Origin: Picochlorum sp. 'celeri'
Lineage: Eukaryota; Chlorophyta; Trebouxiophyceae
Reading direction: 5' to 3'
NCBI GenBank assembly: GCA_010909725.1
Contig: JAACMV010000023.1
Coordinates: 434,001 to 498,000, forward strand
Length of the DNA stretch: 64,000 nucleotides
The translations under genes and the position numbers were made by a program. This document shows positions 29,339 to 39,913 of the stretch, piece after piece. The notes beneath the pieces are model-generated. The model was not told the DNA's origin. It did no database searches and saw only the letters and a list, made by a program, of their open reading frames with translations. How positions within the stretch are numbered: the first letter of the stretch is position 1; every line of letters begins with the position of its first letter.

Positions 29339-31629
29339 ATGCAGAGTTCTATTTTTGGTCAGCACCTGAGACAGGTGGTGCTCGGCCAGTTGAAGCAGAG
29401 AAATGTGCATTCTATATCCCATGGATTATATTCTACAGGTATGTGGTCGGCAATGTGGCTCTCATGAGCTGTAGCCGAGAATCGGTGTCGGTGTGTGGTT
29501 TTGAGAAGGAGACATGTCGCATGTGCATTGCGGTGGAGGATACATCGGCATAGGTGATATCGAGCATGGAATTATATATTATGATTTCTAAGTAAACGAT
29601 TATCAACGCAGGAATGAAGCATTTGGGAGGGACTAGGCAGTCAGCTCTTGGTGGTGCAAGAAAGGTTGCCACCATGCCTGTTCTCAACAGGATGGTTGTG
29701 CGCGCTGCTGCTGCTCCAGTGGGTACGTGGTATCTCTTCTTCTTATGAATGATCATTATTTGGAGTTGGAACATACTGGCTGACATGGTGTCTTGGTATG
29801 CAGAGGAGAAGACAAGGAATGCTGAGGACGCCAGTGGGAATGGTGATCTGAGGAATATTGCCATTATTGCTCACGTCGATCATGGGAAAACTACGCTTGT
29901 GGATTCGATGTTGAAGCAGTCTAAAGTGTTCCGTGAGAATCAGGCAGTGGAGACGCGCATTATGGATAGCAATGATTTAGAGAGGGAGAGAGGTATTACT
30001 ATTCTTTCCAAGAACACTGCCATCCGTTACAAGGGGAAGAAGATCAACATTATTGATACCCCAGGGCACGCGGACTTTGGTGGAGAGGTGGAGAGAGTGT
30101 TGAATATGGCAGATGGTGTGTTGTTGCTTGTTGACTCTGTGGAGGGCCCCATGCCTCAGACACGATTTGTGTTGAGAAAGGCTCTGTCTCTTGACAAGAA
30201 GGTTGTGGTTGTCGTGAACAAGATTGATAGACCAGCTGCTCGCCCTGATTATGTCATAGATGCTGTATTTGATCTCTTCTGTGAGCTCGATGCCACTGAT
30301 GAGCAGTGCGACTTCCCTGTTGTGTATGCATCAGGAATGTCAGGCATTGCTGGAAATGAGCCAGATCAGCTGTCAGATGATCTCGAGCCATTGTTTGAGG
30401 CAATTCTCCGCGAAGTGAATCCACCAAATGTTGACAAGAATGGGCCAACAAGAATGCAAGTATGTGCTCTGGATTATGATGAACACAAGGGTAGAATTGC
30501 CATTGGTCGTGTGGATAGAGGAAGCATCAAAAAGGGGGACAATGTAGCATTGTGCCTTCCAGGCGAGGAATCAAGGAAAGGAAAGGTCACTGAACTCTTT
30601 GTCTATGATAATTTCACAAGAGTTCCAGCGGATGAGGTCCATGCTGGAGACATTTGCTGTCTCACTGGAATATCTGACGTATCCATCGGTGACACCCTCT
30701 GTGATCCAAGCGTCCAGGAGCCCCTCCCAACCATTGCTGTGGAGGAACCAACTGTGACAATGACATTTGCAGTGAATACCTCTCCATTTGCTGGACAAGA
30801 GGGTAAGTTTGTGACGAGCAGAAATTTGAAGGAACGATTGGAAAGAGAGCTTGAGAGGAACTTGGCCCTCAAAGTTGCTCCTGGAGAGGGAGCAGAGTCC
30901 TTTGAGGTCTCTGGAAGAGGATCCCTTCATCTCGGAATCCTGATGGAAAATATGCGCCGTGAAGGCTACGAATTTTCCGTAGGACCTCCAAAGGTCATCA
31001 CTAAAAGGTCCGATGATGGCACTCTCCTCGAGCCATTTGAGGAGGCTGTCATTGAGGTCCCTGAAGAGCATGTCGGAGCAGTCACATCGCTCATGGGATC
31101 CAGAAAAGCTCAAATGCTTGACATGTCTGGAGGATCTGAAGGTCTCACCCGTGTCAAATACACCTTACCAACGAGAGGTCTCCTCGGACTTCGAAACGCA
31201 ATGCTCACAGCCACAAAAGGAACAGCCATCCTGAACACACTCTTGGTAGGATATGAGCCATGGGTCGGTGACATTGATACTCGCGAGAACGGATCCCTGG
31301 TCTGCTTCGAGACAGGACAGGTCACAGCATATGCCATTGAGAGTTCCCAGCAGAGAGGAAGAATGTTCGTCTCCCCAGGTGCTCAGGTCTACGAAGGACA
31401 GGTGGTTGGCATTCATCAGAGAGCTGGAGACTTGAAAGTAAACGTCTGCAAAAAGAAAGCTCTCACAAACATGAGAGCAGCTGGTAAGGACAACACAGTC
31501 GTCTTATCTGAACCAATTCCTGTCACTTTGGACTATGCTCTTGAGTACGTTGCTGACGATGAACTCGTAGAAATCACCCCTGAGAATATCAGAATGCGAA
31601 AGAACCCCGCCATGAAGAAGAGGAAGTAA
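29339..31629 (+). CDS. TypA/BipA translational GTPase, plastid precursor
   Basis: Exons are 29339..29438, 29612..29722 and 29804..31629 (678 aa), with introns of 173 and 81 nt. The first two exons encode a Ser/Arg/Gln-rich leader that looks like a plastid transit peptide; joining all three keeps one frame with codons split at both junctions. The mature protein starts the EF-G-like GTPase with [15 protein letters not shown] (G1), ERERGITI (G2), [12 protein letters not shown] (G3) and VNKIDR (G4). It continues through domain II and the TypA C-terminal region ending in [13 protein letters not shown], the family signature. It binds ribosomes and acts in plastid translation under stress. A simpler model starting at the ATG at 29614 lacks most of the leader. 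Confidence 0.88.
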
Positions 31630-31771
31630 TCATCCTTTTTGATCAGAAGAAAAAGTAATGCTTTTTAATTCGAAGAGAAAATGCTTTTCATATAGTTATT
31701 TTTTATTCCATTTATTCGCATAGTAGCTATTTATTCTCAGGAAGGTCTCGAGCCACCGTGCTGGAGAGTTC

Positions 31772-33416
31772 ATGCTCAAGCACGCCAGTTGGATCCATAG
31801 CACGATAACGCATCGTTTTTTCACTCCCTCTAAAGCTCATATACATCGCTTACCTTATTTGACATTGCATCTTGTGTCTAATCACACGCAACGACAGCAT
31901 TCGTGTCTGTTTCAAAGAGGTCTTGAGTCTTCTTCGACAATGGTGGAAGCTAACAAGGATGGAGAGGAATTTATACGACTAACAGAATGTCAAAAGAACG
32001 ATCTGATGTCTCAGATACATATCCATGCCCTCAAAGTTCCTAAACAACGATGCCATGCACTATTGCATGTTTTGGTCAAGTACGTGGATGCTCTTGATAT
32101 GGGAGAATGCGCGATATGCTAATGGAGTATATGCATCTGTAGTCATCTGTTTGATAGGCCTCGTATGAAAAAGGTAGAGCTATGCCCGGGTGAAGAAGAT
32201 GTTCGTTTGGTACTGTTGCGAGAGGGTTTGAAAGTACAAGGTGGGTGGAAGGATTGTGTCCGAGTGTCGTGCGCCCTGAATATTGTTAATATTGGGTTGT
32301 ATAATATGTAGATTTGGCCAATTGCCGATATGTGCCATCAAAGGATGCTCCAGAGAGTACAATTCAAGCATTGATTGATGAGGAAAAGTTTGAGGTTGTC
32401 GAGCACACATTGTCCATTGGTTACGATCACATGTCTTCGGTTGAAGTACTGAAACGCTTCATGCCATCTGGAGTGGAAATTCCTTCGAGTTTCGAGTCTA
32501 TTGGGCATATTGCTCATTTAAATCTCAAGAGCGATGCACTGCCATACAAGTATTTGATTGGTCAGGTGATTCTGGATAAAAATCCTAAAATTAAGACGGT
32601 TGTTAATAAAATTGGTACCATTACGAGTGAATATAGAGTATTTGATATGGAAGTATTGGCAGGGGTGGATGAAACGGTGACTGAGGTTCGCCAGCATGGC
32701 ATGAGGTTCCGGCTGGATTTTAGGAAAGTGTATTGGAATTCTAGGTTAGAGGCAGAGCACACAAGATTGATACGTGCATGGGTGAAACCGAAAGAGATTG
32801 TTGTGGATGCCATGGCTGGTATTGGACCTTTTGCAATTCCTGCTGCAAAACAGAATTCTGTAGTGTATGCAAATGATTTGAACCCTGATAGTTACAAATG
32901 GTTGGTTGAGAATAGTAAAATAAACAAGGTATCGGTTCATTCATACTGTGAAGATGGTCGAGAGTTTCTGAAAAAGGCTGCTGGGGGCACATTATGTCAT
33001 GATGCTGGGACATGGCAACCATTTCATCATATTATTATGAATCTTCCAGCAACAGCTATAGAGTTTTTAGATGCATTGAACGGGAGTTTCGATGAAAGTC
33101 TATGGAAATCTCATAATCTTCCGCTTGTTCATGTATATTCATTTCTACCTGCCACAGAGACGTATGCTGGTACGTTGTTTTCTCTTGCATCCGTGTTGTC
33201 ATGCACATTGTTGCTGAGCTGTTGTTATTTGCTCCTCGTGTAGATTTACAAAAGCGGATCGAGCATCACCTTGGAGGTCCTTTAGATGATACTCCGCATT
33301 TTCATGTTGTGAGAGATGTCGCTCCAGGAAAGGCAATGATTTGCTCGACGTTTAGGGTTCCAAGGGATGTTGCATTTCCACAAACAAGCAACAAAAAGGC
33401 CAAGTTGATGGAATAG
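31772..33416 (+). CDS. TRM5: TRM5, tRNA (guanine-37-N1)-methyltransferase
   Basis: Four exons: 31772..32079, 32143..32240, 32312..33169 and 33244..33416 (478 aa), with introns of 63, 71 and 74 nt. Every junction keeps frame. TRM5 makes m1G37 next to the anticodon and prevents frameshifting. The core reads EVLAGVDETVTEVRQHGMRF, FDFRKVYWNSRL-like DFRKVYWNSRLEAEH, VDAMAGIGPFAIPAAK (SAM motif), YANDLNPDSYKWL and MNLPATAIEFLDA (the NPPY-like motif is NLPA as in TRM5). The last exon supplies HHLGG and VRDVAPGKAMICSTFRVP. The first 60 residues are basic and could be a mitochondrial presequence; an internal ATG at the MVEANKDG site gives a cytosolic form. Confidence 0.9.
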
Positions 33417-33432
33417 AATACGTATGTACATG

Positions 33433-34644
33433 TTAATGACGAAAGTAATACCACTTCCATTGACGTCCAAATCTTGCCACCAATGTGGATATTCGCTTTC
33501 TTTTGCTTTTCCTTTTCCTAGAGGGGACAGAATTGTGAGAGCGTGGGGCTCCCAACCGAATCTTCCCAGACTTCCACATGTCCTCCCAGTACTCTTGCAT
33601 ATATGGCCGCCTGAATCCTTTTCCACCCGCTCGTAAATTATCTGGAGGATACAACCAGTAATTCAGAGCCATATGACCTGGCTTATCATCCCTATCTGAT
33701 GCTACAGCATCATTCATCGATGTCACTTCATGAAACCAACCAGCTGGTAAAAAGAGCATTTCCCCAGCACACAACGTGCACTCAATGCATTCATCGAATG
33801 GAAAGTTTTTGAATTTCCTCATGATTTCACTTTCTGGTAGTCGAAGATCGACTCGACTGAAACTTGGCGGATCTCCTGGACTACTCGAAGCAGGCGGATC
33901 AACAGAGCTGCACTCTGCAGACCTGCTCGCCGGCTCTTGTGTCCCTTCCTTCCATTGTCGGACATCGTCCGCGTTACTGCCATCGGGAAGAATTTTCTCC
34001 TGACCTTTATATACTATTCTACCATTCGGATGCATGCTTACAAGTTCCCCGTGCGTATACATGGTACGAATACAGTGGGGTGGAAACAATCTGAAGCGCT
34101 TCTTTCCTCTCAACAGAACATAAAAATTGTCATGGTAATCATGATGTAAACCCGAACTTGATCCGTCCTTTGAATTTCCCATCCACAGATTAATCTGTTG
34201 AGGAATTAAATTCCCGGCCAATGACAGTCTCACTGGAAAATCCTTGAGTAAATCCAACGTTGGAGACACCATCACATCTGGAAACCCATGAGGACCAAGT
34301 GGCTGCTGTGGGGACGTCAAGTACAGATTCTCCTGCCCTTGCTCGATCCGCAATAGGAACTCGGAAAATGCCATGACCCGCCTCTTCCCCAACCCAAACC
34401 CCTCCGATTCATTCGTTTTATATTCCACTGAAACGAAACGCTTCCCTGCAACGTCCTTCAAATACTCATTTGTCCATTTCCTCGTCCCTGATGAAATCTC
34501 ACTTGGATGTCCTCGTATTACTATCGGTCTTCTTTGGCTAATATACTCATCCCAGAGTGATTCTGGGGTCAGCTCATCGACACTCACCCAAGGACATGCA
34601 TGCTTTTTATTCTTCATTCCTCGCCCTATTGCCCGCATAGGCAT
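33433..34644 (-). CDS. JmjC-domain Fe(II)/2-oxoglutarate dioxygenase (cupin-8 type)
   Basis: This is a single exon of 403 aa. The JmjC/cupin-8 fold is shown by RPIVIRG (near 39-45) and INLWMGNSKDGSSSGLHHDYHDN. The HxD iron site is His167-x-Asp169, followed by FYVLLRGKKRFRLFPP. The distal histidine is H305 in FLPAGWFHEVTS. ALNYWLYPP closes the barrel. About 60 low-complexity Ser/Pro residues (about 215-275) are inserted between the two halves of the iron site. The tail is Lys/Arg-rich and may be a nuclear signal. The family includes hydroxylases and demethylases, and the substrate cannot be assigned. The gene converges on TRM5 with 16 bp between stops. Confidence 0.85.
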   Translation of the reverse strand: MPMRAIGRGMKNKKHACPWVSVDELTPESLWDEYISQRRPIVIRGHPSEISSGTRKWTNEYLKDVAGKRFVSVEYKTNESEGFGLGKRRVMAFSEFLLRIEQGQENLYLTSPQQPLGPHGFPDVMVSPTLDLLKDFPVRLSLAGNLIPQQINLWMGNSKDGSSSGLHHDYHDNFYVLLRGKKRFRLFPPHCIRTMYTHGELVSMHPNGRIVYKGQEKILPDGSNADDVRQWKEGTQEPASRSAECSSVDPPASSSPGDPPSFSRVDLRLPESEIMRKFKNFPFDECIECTLCAGEMLFLPAGWFHEVTSMNDAVASDRDDKPGHMALNYWLYPPDNLRAGGKGFRRPYMQEYWEDMWKSGKIRLGAPRSHNSVPSRKRKSKRKRISTLVARFGRQWKWYYFRH

Positions 34645-34980
34645 CGGAATATTGTCATATTATTGTTTAAAATCTGTAATATAGGCTCTATGAACTCGCA
34701 AAGGGTGATATTATGTCTACATTGGGACCATTGTGACGGTCAACCAATGCAACGACAGATGCAGGGTCCTTCTCCAGCATCAACAGATTCCCTAGACTCG
34801 GCTCCATCACGCAACGGAATATACATACATATGAAGAAAAAGAGAGTCCAAATCATGTGATTCAAATTAAAATTCAGTGTTACATTCAAGTCAAAAGAAT
34901 CGTATCAACCAAAGCTCCTCCATGATGAAGAATCGTCTGGTGCAGAGCGATCCTTACGAGGACGACTGTGCACACCAGTC
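34645..34980. other. Intergenic region between the JmjC gene and NTT
   Basis: This space of 336 bp holds the NTT 3' UTR (with TGTAA) and the presumed JmjC promoter. Nothing else was recognised. Confidence 0.55.
34880..34884 (-). terminator. TGTAA poly(A) signal of NTT
   Basis: TTACA on the plus strand lies 96 nt past the NTT stop at 34981. Confidence 0.4.
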
Positions 34981-36997
34981 TTACTCCTCAGAGCCTCCTT
35001 CCTTCTGGAGAGCCTCGAATCTGGTATCGAGATCCTTTGCGGCAAAGATCCACAATCCGACGATTCCAAGGAGGATGAGTCCCAAGTATGGTGTGGAAGC
35101 GGCCAAAGATCCGAACCCGATAATCATAAACTGCTGAATCAAAGCACCTCCAGACTTTCCGAGTGGGTTGCAAATGACATCAATTGCAGCCTTACCCTTT
35201 GTTCTGGTCTCGTCATCCAATGGGATGTATGCCATCTCCTTGCATGGATCGAAGAGAGAGTACTTGGAAGCCTTGGAGAAGATGTTCTGGGCAGCTCCTA
35301 CAAGCACAGCAGCAAACAGTGGGGTGAGACCCAAGGTAGCCAATGTTGGGGTGAGTGGTCCAGAGAAGAGCACCAAAGAGAAGAAGATAATTCCGGTTGC
35401 CAAAAGGACAGTTGGAGTGATCAATGCAGCAACTCCCCAACCAAACTTGTTGAAGATCCAGCGAGACACAATCATCATGGTGAATGTGACAGCTCCAGTA
35501 GCGGTAGAGAAGTCTCCCATGAAGGCGGAGTAGTCATTTGGATTAGGGAACTGTTCCTTAATCTTGGACTTCCATGTCACCTCGACCAAGTTGATGGAGA
35601 TACCGTATGCTACCACAAGGAAGGCGAGATCGCGAATGTATGGGGAGGCAGCCAAGAACTTGAAGGACTCTCCGACAGACATTGGCTCCTTCTTCTTCTT
35701 CTCCTTCTTTGGCAAAGATCCCTGCACCTTTGGCACCACAGTCTTCTGGAGGTATGCATGGACAGCGCAGATAATGAGCCCTCCAATCACAACCATTCCC
35801 ATGAGTCCCTTGAGGGAAAGTCCCCATCCGTCAACTCCTTCTGGGAGGTTGGCTCTAATCTGAGAGAAAATCTTGACAGCACGTCCAGAGAAAATCAAAG
35901 CGACGTTTGCTCCCAATCCAAACAATGGGTAGAACTGCTTGGCCTCATCAACAGTGGTAATCTGGTTGGCAAGTCCCCAGAAGAGCACAGACACAACAAC
36001 GGATCCCCAAAGCTCTGCCATAACATAGAAAAGGCAGTAGGTCCAGTTGCGGACAATAGCAATTGGTCCGGCGAAACGAGCTCCCATGGTGTCCAACAAA
36101 TTCTCGCAGAAGGCTGTTGGGTGAAGCATATCACGGATTGGATAGAGCACAAAGGCAAAAGCTCCGAAGAAAGCAATGAATGGGATAATGCATGTGTAGA
36201 AGAGCTGCTCGTTGGACAACACGTTGGACAACTTGGTGTACAACACAGTGAACCCAATGGCCATTGGAAGGTTCACCCATGTCTTCAAGAAGGGAATAAT
36301 CTCAGCACCGGAACCTGGTGCAGTCACAACCAACACATCCTTGGTATCTCTCAGAATCGTGTAGTTGAACAAGATGCAGAAGAACATCATTCCGAGAGGA
36401 ACGATCTTCTGCCATGTGAATGTTGGGATTCCCAAGAATTTCTTCTCATCAGGGGCAGCTCCCAAGACAGCTGGGACAGAAGGCTGGGCAACAGCCTTGA
36501 CCGTGGTGGCCACACGTGGCTGGGCAACCTGTGGCTTGACAAGAGATGGCTGCAGAAAATACATAATAAAGATCAATTGATGGCAATGCTCATCCACAAG
36601 TGGCGATCCAGTCTGACCGCATCCCTCCAACAAGGGCGACCATAACAACATCAGCAACACCAACCCTACCATGCCATCACCCACAAAAAATCCATACAAT
36701 CAATCCAATAGCCTACATTCTAATAATTCAATCACTAGGCAGCCCCAAACCCCACCCATCGGCCACCAAGACCCACTGATCACAAAAGACGACGAGGTCG
36801 GCAGCCGCGCATCGAAGAGATCTCCCAGACCAGTCCCATTGCCAGATCGCATATACACGCACCATTCTTTGACCCATAAGTCCAGATTGTGCCATTCCAA
36901 TCCTTGGTGCTGCAACAGATGCAGAGCACCTTGTGGTCATGCGTGCATTCGCGCGCATTCCACCAATGGTAGATGGGGCAGTCGTAGCAAGAACCAT
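34981..36997 (-). CDS. NTT: Plastid ATP/ADP translocase (NTT family) precursor
   Basis: Exons on the minus strand are 36997..36863 (45 codons) and 36549..34981 (567 aa), with a 313-nt intron (GTGCGT...GCAG), the longest here. Exon 1 encodes a Met/Ala/Arg/Thr-rich plastid transit peptide (MVLATTAPSTIGGM, RANARMTTRCSASVAAPRIG). The mature carrier begins near KKFLGIPTFTWQKIVPLG and has the twelve-helix pattern of NTT proteins. Family motifs include FFCILFNYTILRDTKDVLVVTAPGSG, FVLYPIRDMLHPTAFCE, YCLFYVMAELWGSVVVSVLFWGLAN and FDPCKEMAYIPLDDETRTKGKAAIDVI. It imports cytosolic ATP into the plastid in exchange for ADP and phosphate. Codon use looks biased, suggesting high expression. Confidence 0.9.
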
Positions 36998-37313
36998 TAT
37001 GATCCTACTGATTCAGGTATATCTTTTATTTATTCAAAAAGTTAAGAATCAAGTGAAACCGGATGCGGATGCAGACACAACCTTGTGCCATCATGTGTCA
37101 CGTCAGACAAGTGATTGTCACTTGACATTGACATGGTCCCCGTCAACAACAACGCTGGATAGGATAGAACATACCTTCGGTCAAATTTCTATCTGACCGT
37201 AGAAATTGAAAGATTCCAACTGGATTCTACAGGGACCGATAGGGCACGAGTGTCCAGCAGCTCTCAAGACATGCGTATATTGTTGAACCATATATTTTTT
37301 AGGTTGTTCATTG
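36998..37313. other. Divergent promoter region between NTT and NDUFS7
   Basis: This divergent space of 316 bp presumably contains both promoters. No gene or RNA was recognised. Confidence 0.6.
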
Positions 37314-37946
37314 ATGGATTGTCTTCGTCGAAGTGTTCTCGCACGAGCGACAGGGGCGTCACCGACGTCCCTCCGAGGCATCGCTTCCATCCTCGAGGAA
37401 CGTGTGCTTCCACAGTCCACGGTACAGAATAGAACTATTACCTCTTCCTCAATTCAGAATTCAGGGACTGCAAATAATACGGGGGACTATGTTGTGGCCA
37501 AGGTGGATAGTCTGGTGAATTGGGCCAGGAAGGGAAGCATCTGGCCCATGACATTTGGACTGGCATGCTGTGCTGTAGAAATGATGCATGCAGGAGCTGC
37601 ACGGTATGATTTGGATAGATTCGGAATCATCTTTAGACCTAGTCCAAGGCAGTCTGATTGCATGATTGTTGCGGGGACCTTGACAAATAAGATGGCTCCG
37701 GCTCTGCGAAAGGTGTATGACCAAATGCCTGAACCTCGATGGGTGGTGTCGATGGGAAGCTGTGCAAATGGGGGTGGTTATTACCATTATAGCTACTCTG
37801 TAGTGCGAGGGTGTGATAGAATCGTGCCTGTCGATGTGTATGTGCCTGGCTGCCCACCGACTGCAGAGGCTCTGTTGTATGGGTTGCTGCAGTTGCAGAG
37901 GAAGATTGGGCGTACAAAGAAGACTCAAGTGTGGTACAACAAGTAA
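37314..37946 (+). CDS. NDUFS7: NDUFS7 (PSST/NuoB), mitochondrial complex I 20-kDa subunit
   Basis: A single exon gives 210 aa from the ATG at 37314. A 50-60-residue Arg/Ser-rich leader ([14 protein letters not shown]) fits a mitochondrial presequence. The rest is strongly conserved Nuo[65 protein letters not shown] and [20 protein letters not shown]. The four ligands of cluster N2 are visible as C85, C86, C150 and C180. The subunit holds the last iron-sulfur cluster, which passes electrons to ubiquinone. TGTAA follows 45 nt after the stop. Confidence 0.96.
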   Translation: MDCLRRSVLARATGASPTSLRGIASILEERVLPQSTVQNRTITSSSIQNSGTANNTGDYVVAKVDSLVNWARKGSIWPMTFGLACCAVEMMHAGAARYDLDRFGIIFRPSPRQSDCMIVAGTLTNKMAPALRKVYDQMPEPRWVVSMGSCANGGGYYHYSYSVVRGCDRIVPVDVYVPGCPPTAEALLYGLLQLQRKIGRTKKTQVWYNK

Positions 37947-38467
37947 AGCGTCTCTTTTGTGTATGTGTCTGTACAATAATAGATGAACTGATGTAATATC
38001 AAACAGAAATGAGCTGCGGAGTGGCATGAATCTTGCTTGATTGAAATACGGACAGCATGCATGACTGAGTTTTGAATCATAGGACGACAGGCACCCTGCG
38101 ACGGGTAGAAATATTTTTGTGTTTCATTTTGTATTCACACGAGTGAATTGCTAGCCTGGTGAGAGGTTGTGGTGATTGGACAAGCGAGGGACGTCCGTTC
38201 GTCGTTCTCTCGTTGACACCCGAGTTTGTCTCTCCAGACGTCAGTTCTGCTCAAGCTCTATGACACAACATACATAGTAGTAGATACGAATTAATTCTAT
38301 ACCGCGTTTCTTTCGTTTCGAGCGGAGTTGTGTGTGAGGCCGGAGGAACGGACTCGGATCATTGTCGCTTCCAAAAAGGTTAGAATAGGTGGATAGTTGT
38401 GGTTGCACAGAGCATATTTAGTATAGTATATATCTGTTATCTGATTCACAGAGCCATATAAATCGTG
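37947..38467. other. Intergenic region between NDUFS7 and a RING gene
   Basis: This 521-bp space contains the NDUFS7 3' UTR and the presumed promoter of the RING gene. I see no further gene, RNA or repeat. Confidence 0.55.
37992..37996 (+). terminator. TGTAA poly(A) signal of NDUFS7
   Basis: This TGTAA lies 45 nt past the NDUFS7 stop. Confidence 0.45.
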
Positions 38468-39034
38468 ATGAGAGGAGGAAACGGAGTTCCTTCTCAAAGT
38501 GGACAGTTGGTGTTCCAACAACAGAACCCGGCACAGGTCGCCAGCGGTGATGATGGTGTCATTATTATGTCGGAGCAACGAGTATATAATAATAACTATA
38601 GGAATACAGAAGAAGATGTGCTGGGAAATACCCCACATCGGAGGTGCGCAAGGCAAGAGGAGAATGTTGTGGACCTCACAGAGGAGCCAGACTTTGAGGT
38701 TGTCTCAAGCACAGTTGTGCCTCGACCGCTGCGCGCACGAAAGAGTATCAAAAAGAAAGCTAGGTATGATCCCATACTGCAACATATGATGTCTGCATCG
38801 GCACCAGTGGCACAGGAGGCCCCGCAAGAGCCCAAAAGAAGTGCTCCTGTATGTGGCATCTGTATGGAACCCATGGGTCCACAAACTGAGAGGGCTATGG
38901 CTGCTGGAAACTGTGGCCATGTGTACTGCAAAGAATGTTTGAAACTAAGCGTGAAGAAGACGAGGAAGTGCCCAACATGCAGGAAGAGCATACAAACTCG
39001 ACACATTCGAAGCATTTTCTTGGATCTGAACTAG
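38468..39034 (+). CDS. RING-finger protein with SUMO-interaction motifs (RNF4/STUbL-like)
   Basis: This is a single exon of 188 aa. The C-terminal RING is complete (C129, C132, C149, H151, C154, C157, C168, C171: CGICMEPMG, GNCGHVYCKECL, KCPTCRKS). It ends with RSIFLDLN, the short beta-strand that RNF4-type RINGs use for dimerisation. The disordered N-terminal half has two or three hydrophobic-acidic motifs typical of SUMO-interaction motifs: VIIM (31-34), VVDLTEE (67-73) and FEVVSS (76-81). A basic patch (LRARKSIKKKARY) follows. This layout is that of SUMO-targeted ubiquitin ligases, which ubiquitinate poly-SUMOylated nuclear proteins. Assignment rests on layout, and other small RING proteins are possible. 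Confidence 0.8.
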   Translation: MRGGNGVPSQSGQLVFQQQNPAQVASGDDGVIIMSEQRVYNNNYRNTEEDVLGNTPHRRCARQEENVVDLTEEPDFEVVSSTVVPRPLRARKSIKKKARYDPILQHMMSASAPVAQEAPQEPKRSAPVCGICMEPMGPQTERAMAAGNCGHVYCKECLKLSVKKTRKCPTCRKSIQTRHIRSIFLDLN

Positions 39035-39087
39035 AGAATAATAATAATCACCTTCTCATTATCATTATAGTTTTTCTTCTAATCATA

Positions 39088-39092
39088 TTACA
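39088..39092 (-). terminator. TGTAA poly(A) signal of RPL39
   Basis: TTACA on the plus strand lies 36 nt past the RPL39 stop at 39129. Confidence 0.45.
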
Positions 39093-39128
39093 TTACCATA
39101 TAGTAATAATAAAGTACATGTTGAGACA

Positions 39129-39682
39129 TTAGACACCAATCTTTGTTCTGCGCCAGTGTCTTCTTTTGGCATTATATCTGATTGCGTTGTTGGTTCTAAA
39201 ACGAATCCATGGAGCAATTGGTCTGCATCATTCATCATGAGTTTGTTAATAGTGATTCATCATATGTCATACGACATGCCTTGGCATAGTCCAAAAGTTT
39301 CTGTGCAGACCACAATGCAATCAATCGTCCTTGACTCGATCGGTCAACTTTGACAGAAGCAGGCCATGTAATGGTGAAGAAATTTATACTATTAGATATT
39401 ATCGACACACCTGTTCTGCTTGGCCTTCTTGGCCAGCTTCTTCTTCAGACGAAGAGTCTTCTGAGACGGCTGCAGGTAAGAGCGACATGATATGAGGGTC
39501 AGTTCGGGCAATAAATGGCCATGCGAATGTCACATCAGAATAATATTTCTATGGAGTAGCAATTAGCCAGAAAAACAGAGCATCCGTGGCCGGTGAGACA
39601 CAGTACTGGCTGCGCAGCCTCTTCAGCTCCGCTTCTGCCAAGGCCAATGCACCTTCCCAGGGTTGAGGAATTTACGCACCAT
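39129..39682 (-). CDS. RPL39: 60S ribosomal protein L39 (eL39), three exons
   Basis: Exons on the minus strand are 39682..39680 (ATG alone), 39469..39411 and 39222..39129, giving 51 aa, the standard eL39 length. Introns are 210 nt (GTGCGT...GCAG) and 188 nt (GTGTGT...GCAG), long for this window. The protein reads [21 protein letters not shown] in exons 1-2, then [12 protein letters not shown] and [15 protein letters not shown] in exon 3, unmistakably eL39. It lines the exit tunnel of the large ribosomal subunit. Each exon is too short to stand out as an open frame. The position of exon 1 is inferred from a cat|gt arrangement and the phase-0 junction. Confidence 0.9.
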
Positions 39683-39913
39683 ATTTCTAACAAGTTCTAA
39701 CTATGTATTGATATTGTTTGGGCTCTGACGTGTCCGCACCTATTTGGATTGAAGGCTGGCTCGCCGCCCGGGGTGACCAAAGTAATTCGTGATTTTGGAT
39801 TGCCGAAATAGTTTGTCCAAAGACTTTGGACACATCAAGTCTACTTGGCACCATGAGAGCCATAGAATATTTTTCCACAGGAATTCATACATTAATTTGT
39901 CCAAGAAAAGAAT

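Noticed and set aside
29204..29553. Overlapping open frames upstream of TypA as a separate gene
   Set aside because: Only the 29339-29438 part is credible, and it joins in frame to the TypA leader.
39223..39410. C/D snoRNA in RPL39 intron 2 (two ATGATGA strings near the 3' end on the minus strand)
   Set aside because: No D box (CTGA) lies downstream of the C-box-like strings and no terminal stem pairs them.
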